A stretch of 64,000 bases of DNA from Arthrobacter sp. NIO-1057 (GCF_900094805.1 NZ_FMAT01000001.1:1126196-1190195); one strand, 5' to 3'; shown: positions 25,764 to 34,779, numbered from the stretch's first letter. Numbers and translations: made by a program. Notes: generated by a model not told the origin, from the letters alone.

Positions 25764-27090
25764 CGACGTTCTCCTTCAGAGCGGCGTCCATGGTGGTGAC
25801 GAACTCATCTGGAGTGATATCACCTTGGACCAGCAGGGTCAGTTCCTGCTGCAGTCGGGTATTGGTTGCTGGATCTAGCTGGGTGTCCCAAGGCATCGCT
25901 ATGGCGCTGCCAACTTCATCAGCTTGCTTGATGGCCTGGTCGTATAGCTTGGTGGCGGTCTTAGGCACGGTGGTCTTCGCTCCGGTGGTTGGTGATAGTG
26001 CACCGGTGGAAGCGTAGAGCTCTGGGTAGCGTTCCAGGGCGAAGGCCAGGAAGTCGCGTACTAGCGGGTCATAGGTTTGAGCGTTCACGGCCATACCGAT
26101 GCCTGAAGGGGTGACGTATTCGTTCTCCGCGGTGGCAGAACCATCAATGGTTGGCAGGGTGAAGTAGTCAACGTCGTCGCGGACCTTAGCGTCCAAGGTA
26201 TCGGTAGCCAAGTTGCCTAGCTCCCAAGTACCAATGTTGTAGACGCCGGCCTTGCCACTGGTGAATAGTCCCTGTGCATCCGAGTAGCCAGCGGAAGAGA
26301 AGCCCTTCTGGAAGCATCCTGCCTTACCCAGATCTGAGAGCCACTGGGCTGCAGCCTTGCCTTCTGGATCTGAGAAACTCGCTTCACCGGTCTTCAACTT
26401 TTGTACGTACTCCGGCCCGGACATGCGGAATGGGTAGTAAGACATGTAGCGTTCCAGCGGCCACTGGTCTTTGCCATCCAGTGCGATCGGAGTGACGCCT
26501 TCGTCTTTTAATGCCTCGCACATAGCTGGGAAATCATCGAGCGAAGCTGGGACTTCAACGCCTGCTTTCTTGAAGACATCTTTGTTGTACCAGAAGAATT
26601 CCAGCTGGAACTCGAAGGGAACCATGTACAGAGAGCCGTCATCGAAGCGCTGGTAGTTCAGTGCCGCCTCACGGTATTCATCGCTCAAGCCAAGATCTGT
26701 GAGCAGCTTGTCAACATCAATCATCTGCCCCTTGCTGGCCAACTTCTGAGCGAAAGGGGTGGCATCAGTGTCGAAGAGCTCTGGAAGCTTGTTCGCGGCG
26801 GCTAGGGTTTCGTACTTCTGAATGTAAGAAGGACGGTCTGGTGTGGTGACGAGGTTCAGGGAGAATCCTGGGTGAGTTTCCGCGTATTCGTCAGCGATCT
26901 GTTCCATCGTCTTGATCACTCCGCCGTCAGCGGGTCGTGAGAGCAACCAAGAAATTTCGCGGGGCTTGATCTCCCCTTCTGGGTTCACGTTGGATGGGTC
27001 TGCTCCCGCTCCTCCTCCACAGCTAGAGAGCGCGAGGGCTGCTGCTGCGAGGATGGGCAGGAATTTGGTGCGGCGAGTTGTCTTAGACAT
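25756..27090 (-). CDS. Sugar ABC transporter substrate-binding lipoprotein, CUT1 family (SBP family 1)
   Basis: The 444-residue family 1 solute-binding protein has lipobox ALSSC with Cys24 as predicted lipid anchor. The mature fold shows LLSRPADGGVIKTMEQIADEYAETHPG at the N-terminal lobe, KLPELFDTD, and ALDGKDQWPLERYM in the sugar-contact region. It should capture an oligofructoside, or the difructose anhydride made by the co-transcribed levan fructotransferase. I chose the ATG at 27090, nine bases after GGAG; the upstream ATG at 27105 lacks a ribosome binding site. It follows the cytosolic GH32-like gene by 56 bases. Confidence 0.87.
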   Translation of the reverse strand: MSKTTRRTKFLPILAAAALALSSCGGGAGADPSNVNPEGEIKPREISWLLSRPADGGVIKTMEQIADEYAETHPGFSLNLVTTPDRPSYIQKYETLAAANKLPELFDTDATPFAQKLASKGQMIDVDKLLTDLGLSDEYREAALNYQRFDDGSLYMVPFEFQLEFFWYNKDVFKKAGVEVPASLDDFPAMCEALKDEGVTPIALDGKDQWPLERYMSYYPFRMSGPEYVQKLKTGEASFSDPEGKAAAQWLSDLGKAGCFQKGFSSAGYSDAQGLFTSGKAGVYNIGTWELGNLATDTLDAKVRDDVDYFTLPTIDGSATAENEYVTPSGIGMAVNAQTYDPLVRDFLAFALERYPELYASTGALSPTTGAKTTVPKTATKLYDQAIKQADEVGSAIAMPWDTQLDPATNTRLQQELTLLVQGDITPDEFVTTMDAALKENVGD

Positions 27091-27146
27091 GATGAGTTTC
27101 TCCATTGAAGTCGAAGTGCAAGTGGAATTCTGAAAACGAAGGTCGG

Positions 27147-28622
27147 TTATACCGATGGAGTGAAAGCCAGGCTTTCCTGAGGTGCTTCAGTAGTGGTTTC
27201 GATATCGCGTGTTGCTATGGTGAATTGTGAGATGGTGACTGCTCCCTCACCGACAAAGGCACCGGCACGACCGGTCGGCCTGTCATAAAGTCGGGTGCTC
27301 AGCACCGTTGCATCATCCAGGGTGGCAACGCACAAATCACCGTCGACAATGATGTCTAGCTCGTGAGGACCTGCTCCAATGACTGCTGGTCGCTCAAGTT
27401 CAATCGCAAAGGGCACGTCTCCATCGATGTGCCATTGTTCGGTACCTGGAACTCTGCGTGGCCACCGGTCCAAAACGAGGCGATTGCGTTGTGGTTCGAG
27501 GCGCAATGCATAGCCCTCATCCCCGTCAGCGCTAGCCCGCAACAGGACGCCTACCTCACGGGTTCCTTCTTCAATCTCAAAGTGAGCACGCAGTCGGAAG
27601 GAAGTTGGGGTGTCTTCTTCGGTGAGCAGATCGGCATAACCGTCGTTAGCTACCAAACGGGTTTGAGCAGGTAGTACATCTTCTGACTCTTGGAAGGTTG
27701 ATCGGAACTCGGCTGGTGGGTGGAACGCTAGGGTTCCGTCCTCACGTTGCTCCGCTTCAAGAACCGAGAGGGTTCCTGCCCATTGCCAGGCACCGGCATC
27801 GCATGAGTTTTCTTTAGAAGCAATCCAACCAAAGAAGAACCTGCGTCCGTCTCGTTCTGCCGATTTGGAGGCGTAGTATGCTCGCCCGTCGAAGGTGTCG
27901 AATTCTGGAACAATCCATGGTCCGTTGAGGCTGCGCGACATGCGATATCTGGTGGTGAAGGCATCGCTGAATTCCGAGTAGACCAGGTACCACCAGTCTC
28001 CCCATTGGAAAACTTCGGGGCATTCGTGGGCGATGTAGCGGCGTGGATCCCAGAAAGGTTCTACCGGTTCCCACGTGGTTAGGTCAGCGGAGGTGCACTG
28101 AGCCATGACGCCGCGGCGTCGTTCTGCACCAGTATTGTGGCGAGCGGTAATGAGCATGCGCCACAGTTTTGATTCCGCATCCCAGAAGACGTATGGGTCT
28201 CGCCAGTCACCGGTCTCAAAACCTGCACTGGCACCGAAGGTGTCTTCGGGGTGGCGTTGCCAGGTTTCCATGCCGTCGTGGCTCGTTGCGTGCATGACCA
28301 GCTGTAGTGCACGCCCGTCTGCTCCGAGATGGTTTGGATTCTGGCCGGTGTAGAACGCGTGGTGCGTACCTTCAGCGTCCACCACGATGCTTCCGGTGTA
28401 GATGTTGTAGTCATCTGCCGTGGCCCCGCCGGAAGCAATTGCTTCCCCGGTTTCTTCGAAGTTCACTACGTCTTTGGTCACGATGCGATGCCATGGCATT
28501 CCGCCTCCGGAGACTCCGCGGTCTTCGTGAAGGTAGAAGAGATGGAAGACTCCATCCTCCTGCCAGGGAATGACATCGCCTACCCACGCACCGTTGGGTT
28601 GGTAGAAACCTTGTGCAGTCAT
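27147..28622 (-). CDS. Cytosolic divergent GH32-family enzyme, candidate difructose anhydride or levan-oligomer hydrolase
   Basis: The 491-residue protein has no signal peptide and a GH32 two-domain layout. Its active-site motifs are non-standard. The nucleophile block is NGAWVGDVIPW (Asp16) instead of WxNDPNG. The stabiliser is DWRDPYVFWD (Asp142). The acid/base block is HECPEVF (Glu200) instead of ECPDLF. The C-terminal beta-sandwich spans about 330-480. As the promoter-proximal gene of the unit with a CUT1 importer and the secreted levan fructotransferase, it probably opens the imported product inside the cell. The precise substrate is inferred from context. The ATG lies 20 bases after a LacI-type palindrome. 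Confidence 0.78.
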   Translation of the reverse strand: MTAQGFYQPNGAWVGDVIPWQEDGVFHLFYLHEDRGVSGGGMPWHRIVTKDVVNFEETGEAIASGGATADDYNIYTGSIVVDAEGTHHAFYTGQNPNHLGADGRALQLVMHATSHDGMETWQRHPEDTFGASAGFETGDWRDPYVFWDAESKLWRMLITARHNTGAERRRGVMAQCTSADLTTWEPVEPFWDPRRYIAHECPEVFQWGDWWYLVYSEFSDAFTTRYRMSRSLNGPWIVPEFDTFDGRAYYASKSAERDGRRFFFGWIASKENSCDAGAWQWAGTLSVLEAEQREDGTLAFHPPAEFRSTFQESEDVLPAQTRLVANDGYADLLTEEDTPTSFRLRAHFEIEEGTREVGVLLRASADGDEGYALRLEPQRNRLVLDRWPRRVPGTEQWHIDGDVPFAIELERPAVIGAGPHELDIIVDGDLCVATLDDATVLSTRLYDRPTGRAGAFVGEGAVTISQFTIATRDIETTTEAPQESLAFTPSV

Positions 28623-28642
28623 TGCTTGCCCGTTCTATGAGG

Positions 28643-28702
28643 TTAACCGGTTTAGCAACAACCTTAGTGGCGCGAATCACATACGGTCAATCGGTTAAGC
28701 AA
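28643..28702 (-). promoter_or_regulatory. Promoter with two LacI-type operators, levan fructotransferase operon
   Basis: On minus, TTGACC (28690-28685) and TAAGGT (28666-28661) are 18 bases apart. Operator-like sites flank them: TTGCTTAACCGATTGA (28702-28687) overlaps the -35, and TTGCTAAACCGGTTAA (28658-28643) follows the -10. The two copies share 13 of 16 bases and are offset by 44 bases. Double occupancy by the LacI protein encoded in the same operon would block the promoter; this is inferred. Confidence 0.6.
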
Positions 28703-28898
28703 ACTTTTCTTGAGAATTTTTTTGAAGGTCAAAAAAGCGCTAGGCAGCCCAACAAGAGGGCCAACATTCCAACGACAAGTTGTCGTTTCGTGGACACTCG
28801 CGGCGGGTAAACGCTGTACCGATCACCGGGACGAGGAGGTAGGAATGATGGTCATCCGATAAATTCGTATCGATTCCCTAGAACTTAGACAAGACGCA
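28703..28898. other. Intergenic spacer with an unexplained palindrome
   Basis: No gene is seen between the levan operon promoter and the tsaD terminator. The region contains a perfect 17-base palindrome, AACGACAAGTTGTCGTT (28771-28787, eight-base arms around one base), which could be a regulator site of unknown identity. Homopolymer A/T runs near 28716-28737 may act as an upstream promoter element. Confidence 0.4.
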
Positions 28899-28943
28899 AA
28901 AATGCCACCTGGCTTGTATCTAAGGACGCAAGCCAGGTGGCAA
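28899..28943 (-). terminator. Terminator of the alr-tsa-rimI operon
   Basis: A perfect 14-base stem, TGCCACCTGGCTTG (28904-28917) with its complement at 28930-28943, is followed on minus by TTTTTGCG. It lies about 60 bases after the tsaD stop. Confidence 0.9.
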
Positions 28944-29001
28944 TGATGATTATTTTCGTGGGTAAACCACGAACTTCGCGAGACGAAAGAAGCGAAGAGG
29001 T

Positions 29002-30072
29002 TTAGCTCAGAACAATGTTGGTTACTGGCTGCGACGAATCTGTCGCGAAGTCCAACCCAGAGGGAGCCACGCCGTCAGCAACGAGCTGTGCACCTAGGGC
29101 AGCAACCATGCCACCGTTGTCAGTGCACAAGCTAAATGGTGGAACGACCACTGAGATTCCCGCCGAAGCGCATCGTGCAGCGAGGAGTTCACGCAGTCGA
29201 GTATTAGCTGCGACTCCCCCACCAAGCAGCACGGTCTTCAAACCATGCTCCTGCATGGCTCGAACGGCCTTAGAGGTAATGACGTCCACTACAGCTTCCT
29301 GGAATGAAGCGGCAATATCAGCCACAGGGATTTCTTCCCCATTGGCTTCGAAGTGTTCCACGCAGCGCGCCACGGCGGTCTTCAGCCCGGAGAAGGAGAA
29401 GTTATGACGGTGCTTGCCAGGGTTCTCCTCGTTGCCCACAAATTTAGGCAGGGTCAGTCCACGAGGGAAACGGAAGGCTTTACGGTCACCGTTCTTGGCA
29501 GCCTTATCGATGGCCGGCCCGCCAGGATACCCCAGTCCGAGAAGTCGTGCGGTCTTGTCATAAGCTTCGCCGGCAGCGTCGTCAATGGTGGAGCCCAGCA
29601 GTTGCACGTCGTGGGTCAGTGAAGTGACTTTCAAGATTTCGGTGTGCCCGCCAGAGACCAGCAATGCGCCAAAGGTCGGTGGAAGAATTGTTCCTTCAAG
29701 GACTCCTACACCAACATGAGCCACGAGGTGGTTGATACCGTACAGCGGTTTACCGGTAGCTAGGGCCAGTGCTTTGGCTGCCGAGACGCCGACCATGAGT
29801 GCTCCAGCCAGGCCCGGACCGCTGGTCACTGCTATGGCATCAATATCATCCAGGGTCAGTTCTGCGGTGTCTAGAGCAGATTGCAGGGTTGGGACAAAGG
29901 CCTCAAGGTGTGCACGGGCAGCAATCTCAGGAATGACCCCGCCGAAGCGAACATGCTCATCCATGGAGCTCGATACCGCGTTGGCCAAGAGTCGATTGCC
30001 ACGCACAATGCCCACACCGGTTTCATCGCACGAAGATTCAATGCCGAGAACAATGGGTTCAGTAGTGCTCAT
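29002..30072 (-). CDS. tsaD: tRNA N6-adenosine threonylcarbamoyltransferase TsaD
   Basis: The 356-residue enzyme of the ASKHA/Kae1 family transfers the threonylcarbamoyl group to A37 of ANN-decoding tRNAs. Diagnostic parts are [14 protein letters not shown] at the N-terminus, the metal-binding HLVAH near residue 110, [29 protein letters not shown], and [14 protein letters not shown]. It works with TsaB and TsaE, both encoded just upstream. It is the last gene of a five-gene operon, and its ATG overlaps the rimI stop by four bases. A strong terminator follows. Confidence 0.97.
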   Translation of the reverse strand: MSTTEPIVLGIESSCDETGVGIVRGNRLLANAVSSSMDEHVRFGGVIPEIAARAHLEAFVPTLQSALDTAELTLDDIDAIAVTSGPGLAGALMVGVSAAKALALATGKPLYGINHLVAHVGVGVLEGTILPPTFGALLVSGGHTEILKVTSLTHDVQLLGSTIDDAAGEAYDKTARLLGLGYPGGPAIDKAAKNGDRKAFRFPRGLTLPKFVGNEENPGKHRHNFSFSGLKTAVARCVEHFEANGEEIPVADIAASFQEAVVDVITSKAVRAMQEHGLKTVLLGGGVAANTRLRELLAARCASAGISVVVPPFSLCTDNGGMVAALGAQLVADGVAPSGLDFATDSSQPVTNIVLS

Positions 30073-30548
30073 ACTTTGCGTGCTTCCTCTTGTCCCTGCG
30101 GGGCATCCAATTGCAGTCTCATGATCAAGGCGTCAACGCCGCCTTTGTAGTAACCAACGCGTCGATGGATCGTAATGAAGCCCATCGATTCATACAGGCT
30201 AATGGCCGTAGGATTATCAAAACGGACTTCCAGCATGACATCTAGCGCGTTGCGCTGTTTGGCAGTCTCAACCAAAAGTGTCAGTAGTTTGCGCCCTAGC
30301 CCTTGGCCCTGGAATTCAGGATTAATGGCGATGGTTTGAACATCGCTGATAGGCAAGACGGTGCACAGTCCGGCATAGCCGATGATCTGGCCATCGTTCT
30401 CGTACACCCAGTAATTCCGAGTTTCGTTCTGCGCCAGTTCCGATTCGAAGGCAGCTACAGGCCATGCGTCTTCTGGGAAGAGTTCAGTCTCTAGTTGATG
30501 AACCGCAGGGATATCATCCACGGTCATCTCGCGTAAGGTCACGCTCAT
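30069..30548 (-). CDS. rimI: Ribosomal-protein-alanine N-acetyltransferase RimI
   Basis: This 159-residue GNAT-fold acetyltransferase has acetyl-CoA-binding motif A as [20 protein letters not shown] (R/Q-x2-G-x-G/A type), followed by [18 protein letters not shown]. RimI acetylates the N-terminus of ribosomal protein S18 in enterobacteria. Its position between tsaB and tsaD is conserved in many bacteria, which supports the name. The breadth of protein targets in actinobacteria is not settled. Start and stop each overlap the neighbouring genes by four bases. Confidence 0.9.
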   Translation of the reverse strand: MSVTLREMTVDDIPAVHQLETELFPEDAWPVAAFESELAQNETRNYWVYENDGQIIGYAGLCTVLPISDVQTIAINPEFQGQGLGRKLLTLLVETAKQRNALDVMLEVRFDNPTAISLYESMGFITIHRRVGYYKGGVDALIMRLQLDAPQGQEEARKV

Positions 30549-31222
30549 GCTTTGGCCTGCTTCATGAATGCTGGAACTTGAGCGTCAGACTCGCGAAGGT
30601 ACTGCGGGGCTGTGTCGGATAGGTCTTTGCCCGCCAACAGATCATCCATTCCACGATCGGCCAGATGCGCTGCGTCCACAACCCAATCGAAAGACCGCGC
30701 CCATGGCTTAGCGCCAACAGATTCTAGTTCTTCGACGTACAGTCCGGCCCCCACGCCATAGACGGGCAAGGCAGGCAGCTCAGTGGCAGACGAGACATGC
30801 GGGCCGTCCAACAGTTTTCCTTCACTGTCATAGCGTGCCCAGTACAGCTCTTTGCGTCGCGCATCCGAAGCAACAACGAATTCCCCTGAGCCCTCCCCAG
30901 AACGAAGTACACGTTCGGCGAGCGCATGAAGGGACATCACCCCATAGACCGGGACATTCCATACAAAACCGAAGGTGCGTGCCGCCACCAGACCAACGCG
31001 CAGACCAGTGAATGGCCCTGGGCCGACACCAACAAAAATGCCAGCGAGGTTTTTACCTTGCTCGTTGTTTTCTTCCAGTAAGTCCCTGACGTAGCTGGCC
31101 AAAGTCTCTGTCTGGTCATTTCCCTTAGGGGATGTCTTTTGGGCGATAACTGAACCAGTGGTGTAGTCGACCAGTGCTACCGAGGCATGTGCCGAAGTGT
31201 CGATGGACAGGTAGTTAGGCAT
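30545..31222 (-). CDS. tsaB: tRNA threonylcarbamoyladenosine biosynthesis protein TsaB
   Basis: The 225-residue ASKHA-fold paralogue of TsaD is without catalytic function but needed as the TsaD dimer partner. Visible features are the N-terminal LSIDTSAHASVALVD, the dimer helix with VGVGPGPFTGLRVGL, and VASDARRKELYWARY. The C-terminal half is shorter and less conserved than in TsaD, as usual. It overlaps tsaE by eight bases and rimI by four, so the operon is translated in coupled fashion. Confidence 0.95.
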   Translation of the reverse strand: MPNYLSIDTSAHASVALVDYTTGSVIAQKTSPKGNDQTETLASYVRDLLEENNEQGKNLAGIFVGVGPGPFTGLRVGLVAARTFGFVWNVPVYGVMSLHALAERVLRSGEGSGEFVVASDARRKELYWARYDSEGKLLDGPHVSSATELPALPVYGVGAGLYVEELESVGAKPWARSFDWVVDAAHLADRGMDDLLAGKDLSDTAPQYLRESDAQVPAFMKQAKA

Positions 31223-31793
31223 GCTTCTCTCCGGTGGGCTGTGCAGTAATGGCAGAGCGCAGGTTGTCTTTCAGCTGAGCAAAGCTCTGTGAGTCCCAGC
31301 GTGGACCAATAGCTTTGAGCGTGAATTCTCTGGGCTCATCCAATTCTTCTTCGGATTCTTCCCAAGGATTTTCTACTGCTATTGCGTTGACCTCACGGTC
31401 TAGGGTGATTTCAAGTCGTGAATCCGAGAGGTGTTCGACCTTCCCTAAACCCCACTCGACCACCGTAACTGATTCAGTCAACGTAGATTCTAGGTCAAGG
31501 GTGTCCACATCATTCTGATCTTTTAGACGGTAGGCGTCGACGTGAATCAGGGTGGGCCCGTCTGCCAGAGATGGGTGCTGGCGAGCCAGAACAAATGTCG
31601 GTGAGATAATCCCTTCTCGCACATTCAGTCCCACGCCCAGTGATTGAGTCATCGTAGTCTTTCCGGCGCCAAGCGCACCGGTGAGAATCACCAGATCCCC
31701 CGCTTCTAGCTGTGCACCCAATGCTTCGCCGAGCGCTTCAGTTTGTGTGAGGTCCGTGAGCTGGCAAGTGAACTCTTGGCTAGCTTCATTCAC
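31215..31793 (-). CDS. tsaE: tRNA threonylcarbamoyladenosine biosynthesis ATPase TsaE
   Basis: The 192-residue P-loop ATPase regulates the TsaB-TsaD complex. Walker A is GALGAGKTT (about 40-48), the switch region is ISPTFVLARQHP, and Walker B is IHVDAYRL with the conserved Asp-Ala-Tyr-Arg. VVEWGLGKVEHL completes the family signature. The protein carries an acidic insert (EESEEELDEP, about 145-155) not seen in minimal TsaE, making it longer than the usual 150 residues. It overlaps alr and tsaB by eight bases each. Confidence 0.95.
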   Translation of the reverse strand: MNEASQEFTCQLTDLTQTEALGEALGAQLEAGDLVILTGALGAGKTTMTQSLGVGLNVREGIISPTFVLARQHPSLADGPTLIHVDAYRLKDQNDVDTLDLESTLTESVTVVEWGLGKVEHLSDSRLEITLDREVNAIAVENPWEESEEELDEPREFTLKAIGPRWDSQSFAQLKDNLRSAITAQPTGEKHA

Positions 31794-32985
31794 CGGCTTC
31801 TCCCCAGCTTCCTTCGACGTAGTGGCGAGGCACTCGTGGCGAAATTCTTGTCACCACTTCATAGTTGATGGTGTTGGCAGCATGTGCCCAGGTATTCACG
31901 GATTGTCCGCCCTCACCAAAGATGATGGCTTCTGCACCCAAATAGTCTTCTGGTGAAATCTCAGGGCCAAGGTCAATGACGCACTGGTCCATTGCAATGC
32001 GTCCACGCACTGGGTAGCTTCGTCCATTCACGGTCACTGGTGCACCGGTAGCGATACGAGGTAGTCCATCTGCATAGCCCATAGGAATGAGCCCCAGGTA
32101 GGTTTCGCCTTCGGTCTTGTAGTTCAAACCGTAGGAAACACCTTGACCGGCGTGCACTTTTTTCACGTTGGCTACCCGGGTCACCAGCTTCATTGCCGGA
32201 CGTAGCCCAAAGCTTTCTGGCGTTTCATTCTCGAAAGGGCTCTGACCGTAGAGTCCGAGGCCTAAGCGAACCATGTCGTGGTGGGCGTCTGGACGCGAGA
32301 GAATTGCTGGGGTGTTGGCAATATGGCGAACTTCCAAATGGAATCCTGCGGCCTCCACCAATTCAATAGCTTTGGAGAACAAGGCCAATTGCTCATCGGT
32401 TTCTGGACGTTCTGGTTCATCCGCCACAGCAAGGTGAGAGAACAAACCAACCACTCGCAGTAGGCCCTCTTCTTGGAAAGCACTGGCACGATTCAGCAAG
32501 TCAGGGAAATCATCCATGGTGGAACCGTTTCGTCCCAGCCCGGTATCAATCTTCAGATGAATACGTGCTGGGGTCTGCACCGCACGAGCAGCAGCGGCAA
32601 CGCGCTCAAGTTCCCATCCGGACACGCCAAGATCAAGGCTGGCGTCAATGGCAGCCTCAAATGGAGTGTCTTCAGTATGGAGCCAAGCCAGCATCGGAGT
32701 CTGGATGCCTGCTTCTCTTAAGGCTAGCGCTTCAGTCACGTGGGCACAGCCGAGCCAGCTGGCGCCACCTTCTACTGCCGCTTTGGCTACTGGGATAGCA
32801 CCATGGCCGTAGGCGTCTGCTTTGACGACGGCCATTACTGCAGCGGGGGCTACCACGTCAGAAATTTGCTTGACGTTGTTGCGGATGGCCGACAGATCGA
32901 TCACTGCACGCCGCTCAAATCCGCTGCCCTGTGCGCCGCTGGTACTAGTTGTCACGTTGCTTTCTTCAAGCGCTTCAGAGTTCAC
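31786..32985 (-). CDS. alr: Alanine racemase
   Basis: The 399-residue fold-III PLP enzyme makes D-alanine for peptidoglycan. The PLP lysine lies in AVMAVVKADAYGHG (about 50-63). The C-terminal beta-domain provides the catalytic tyrosine around GVSYGLNYKTEG and the substrate-binding RGRIAMDQCVIDLG. The GTG start gives a 20-residue N-terminal tail before the conserved AVIDLSAIRNNV; an internal GTG 10 codons later could also serve. It heads the alr-tsaE-tsaB-rimI-tsaD operon, an arrangement common in actinobacteria. Confidence 0.95.
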   Translation of the reverse strand: MNSEALEESNVTTSTSGAQGSGFERRAVIDLSAIRNNVKQISDVVAPAAVMAVVKADAYGHGAIPVAKAAVEGGASWLGCAHVTEALALREAGIQTPMLAWLHTEDTPFEAAIDASLDLGVSGWELERVAAAARAVQTPARIHLKIDTGLGRNGSTMDDFPDLLNRASAFQEEGLLRVVGLFSHLAVADEPERPETDEQLALFSKAIELVEAAGFHLEVRHIANTPAILSRPDAHHDMVRLGLGLYGQSPFENETPESFGLRPAMKLVTRVANVKKVHAGQGVSYGLNYKTEGETYLGLIPMGYADGLPRIATGAPVTVNGRSYPVRGRIAMDQCVIDLGPEISPEDYLGAEAIIFGEGGQSVNTWAHAANTINYEVVTRISPRVPRHYVEGSWGEAGE

Positions 32986-33065
32986 CTAATCATCTTCCCA
33001 CTTTTCCCTAACTCTTGCTGTGTCGCGACTTGCGCTGTATAGCACATCTGCACTTTAACGCTAGA

Positions 33066-33107
33066 AGGGACGGACCAGAACATCTTTCGATGTCTCGGCC
33101 CGCCCCT
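33066..33107 (-). terminator. Hairpin downstream of mscL
   Basis: AGGGACGG at 33066-33073 pairs (with G-U pairs) with CCGCCCCT ending at 33107, and the tip is ACATC-TTTC-GATGT. It lies 25 bases after the mscL stop and likely ends that transcript. Confidence 0.6.
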
Positions 33108-33130
33108 TAGGCGACGGTTGATAGGTGCGT

Positions 33131-33529
33131 CTATCGCAGGTTCTTCAGTTCGTCGCGGATCTGTTCCAGCAGGGCCAGCTGTGGATCTGGCTCTTCCTCA
33201 GCCTCTTCCTCGGTGAGGCCACGGCGAGCTGCAAGGTTTTCGTTCAGCTTCTGCATTGGCAGTACCAGTGCGAAGTAAACAGCTGCAGCGATCAGCAGGA
33301 AGTTAACAAGGGCGGTCAAGAACACACCGAACTTGATGTCTACGCCGTTGATGTTCATCAGCAGGAAGCTGTCGAAGTTTGGGGAACCCACCAATGCGGC
33401 GATCAGTGGCATCAAGATGTTGTCAACAAGGGCGGTAACTACGGCGCCGAAGGCAGCACCGATCACAACGGCAACGGCCAGATCGACAACGTTGCCCTTC
33501 ATAATAAAATCGCGGAAACCTTTAAGCAT
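33131..33529 (-). CDS. mscL: Large-conductance mechanosensitive channel MscL
   Basis: The 132-residue pentameric membrane channel opens under membrane tension to release solutes on osmotic downshock. The first helix begins FIMKGNVVDLAVAVVIGAAFG, the most conserved family segment. The periplasmic loop holds the NFDSFLL region. The second helix is LTALVNFLLIAAAVYFALVLP. The acidic C-terminal helix (LTEEEAEEEPDPQLALLEQIRDEL) forms the cytoplasmic bundle. I start it at ATG 33529 (MLKGF, the family norm). The frame extends five codons further upstream without a better ribosome binding site. Confidence 0.95.
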   Translation of the reverse strand: MLKGFRDFIMKGNVVDLAVAVVIGAAFGAVVTALVDNILMPLIAALVGSPNFDSFLLMNINGVDIKFGVFLTALVNFLLIAAAVYFALVLPMQKLNENLAARRGLTEEEAEEEPDPQLALLEQIRDELKNLR

Positions 33530-33651
33530 GTTTAGAGCATACACAGGCAGATCACAGGATCAAGTACAAATCTCCAAATGAAATCGATAAGTTCGGCAAA
33601 TTATCAGCTTACGTTTCCTTCCTGATCAGTTACCGAACCTTAAATTTCAGG

Positions 33652-34629
33652 TTAGATCTTCCTCAGAAGCATGCGTCGTACCGAGTGATCCGCGGATTTT
33701 CTCAATACCAATTGGGCACGCCCGCGCGTGGGCAACACGTTTTCTTTCAGATTTGGCTCGTTGATTCTCTTCCAGATTCCGTGTGCCGTTTCGCGCGCTT
33801 CTTCATCCGTCAATTGTGAATACCGGTGGAAATAGCTTGCTGGGTCAGCGAAAGCGCCGGAGCGCAATCGCATAAATCGGCTGATGTACCACTCTTCAAT
33901 GTCGCTGGTGCGAGCATCAACATAAACCGAGAAATCAAAGAAATCGCTCAAGGCCAAGCCGACTGTTCCATCGGAACGTGTACGTGCTGGCTGTAGGACG
34001 TTGAGACCTTCCACAATCAATACCTGCGGGCGACGAACCACTGTCCTCTCCCCCGGGACGATGTCATAAGTCAGGTGGGAGTACACCGGGGTACTTACTT
34101 CCGGGGCACCAGATTTCACTGCGGAAACGAAGCGCAACAGTGCGCGTCGATCATATGATTCCGGGAAACCCTTACGGTGCATGATTCCTCGCCGCTCAAG
34201 CTCAGCGTTGGGGTACAAGAAGCCGTCAGTGGTGATCAGCTGAACGTCCGGAGTTTGTGGCCAGCGGCGTAGCATTTCCTGCAACACACGTGCTGTTGTT
34301 GATTTGCCAACAGCAACGGAGCCCGCCACACCAATAACAAATGGCGTTCGAGTGGTTTGTTCCCCCAGGAAGGTGGTGGTTGCCTGATGTGTCGCTCCGG
34401 CGCCTTCGACATAGAGATACAACAGGCGGCTCAGTGGCAGGTAGACGTCCCGGACCTCTTGTAAGTCCAGTCCGTCCCCTAGGCCACGTAGCCGTTCAAT
34501 GTCAGAGATGTTCAGCGGCTGTTCCATTTGATCAGAGAGCCGCGCCCAAGTATCGCGCTCAAGATCAACAAAAGGCGAGATCGGTGTTTCAAGTGTTCCG
34601 TGTGGTTCCACGAGGTCAAATTCTGCCAA
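33652..34629 (-). CDS. coaA: Pantothenate kinase, type I
   Basis: This is the first, feedback-regulated step of coenzyme A synthesis: phosphorylation of pantothenate by ATP. Walker A is [17 protein letters not shown], and [18 protein letters not shown] is the substrate-binding signature of prokaryotic type I CoaA. Further family motifs are [25 protein letters not shown] and [11 protein letters not shown]. The start is uncertain: TTG at 34629 has GGAG seven bases upstream and gives 325 residues; an alternative TTG at 34644 gives 330. It is divergent from glmS with about 150 bases between. Confidence 0.95.
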   Translation of the reverse strand: MAEFDLVEPHGTLETPISPFVDLERDTWARLSDQMEQPLNISDIERLRGLGDGLDLQEVRDVYLPLSRLLYLYVEGAGATHQATTTFLGEQTTRTPFVIGVAGSVAVGKSTTARVLQEMLRRWPQTPDVQLITTDGFLYPNAELERRGIMHRKGFPESYDRRALLRFVSAVKSGAPEVSTPVYSHLTYDIVPGERTVVRRPQVLIVEGLNVLQPARTRSDGTVGLALSDFFDFSVYVDARTSDIEEWYISRFMRLRSGAFADPASYFHRYSQLTDEEARETAHGIWKRINEPNLKENVLPTRGRAQLVLRKSADHSVRRMLLRKI

Positions 34630-34779
34630 GAATATGCTCCACAACCCAATTAACCTGATCGCGGAAGCATTCCCTCCCCCTCATAGAGGGCCACAGAAGT
34701 GAGCTACTACATAGCAATAATTGAGGGGTGAAGCACGATTATTCCCATCGATGGGGTTTGAGCCGGTAGGATTTTGCAC

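Noticed and set aside
34645-34779. glmS ribozyme in the glmS leader
   Set aside because: The leader is short and I see no matching structure; that ribozyme is typical of Firmicutes.
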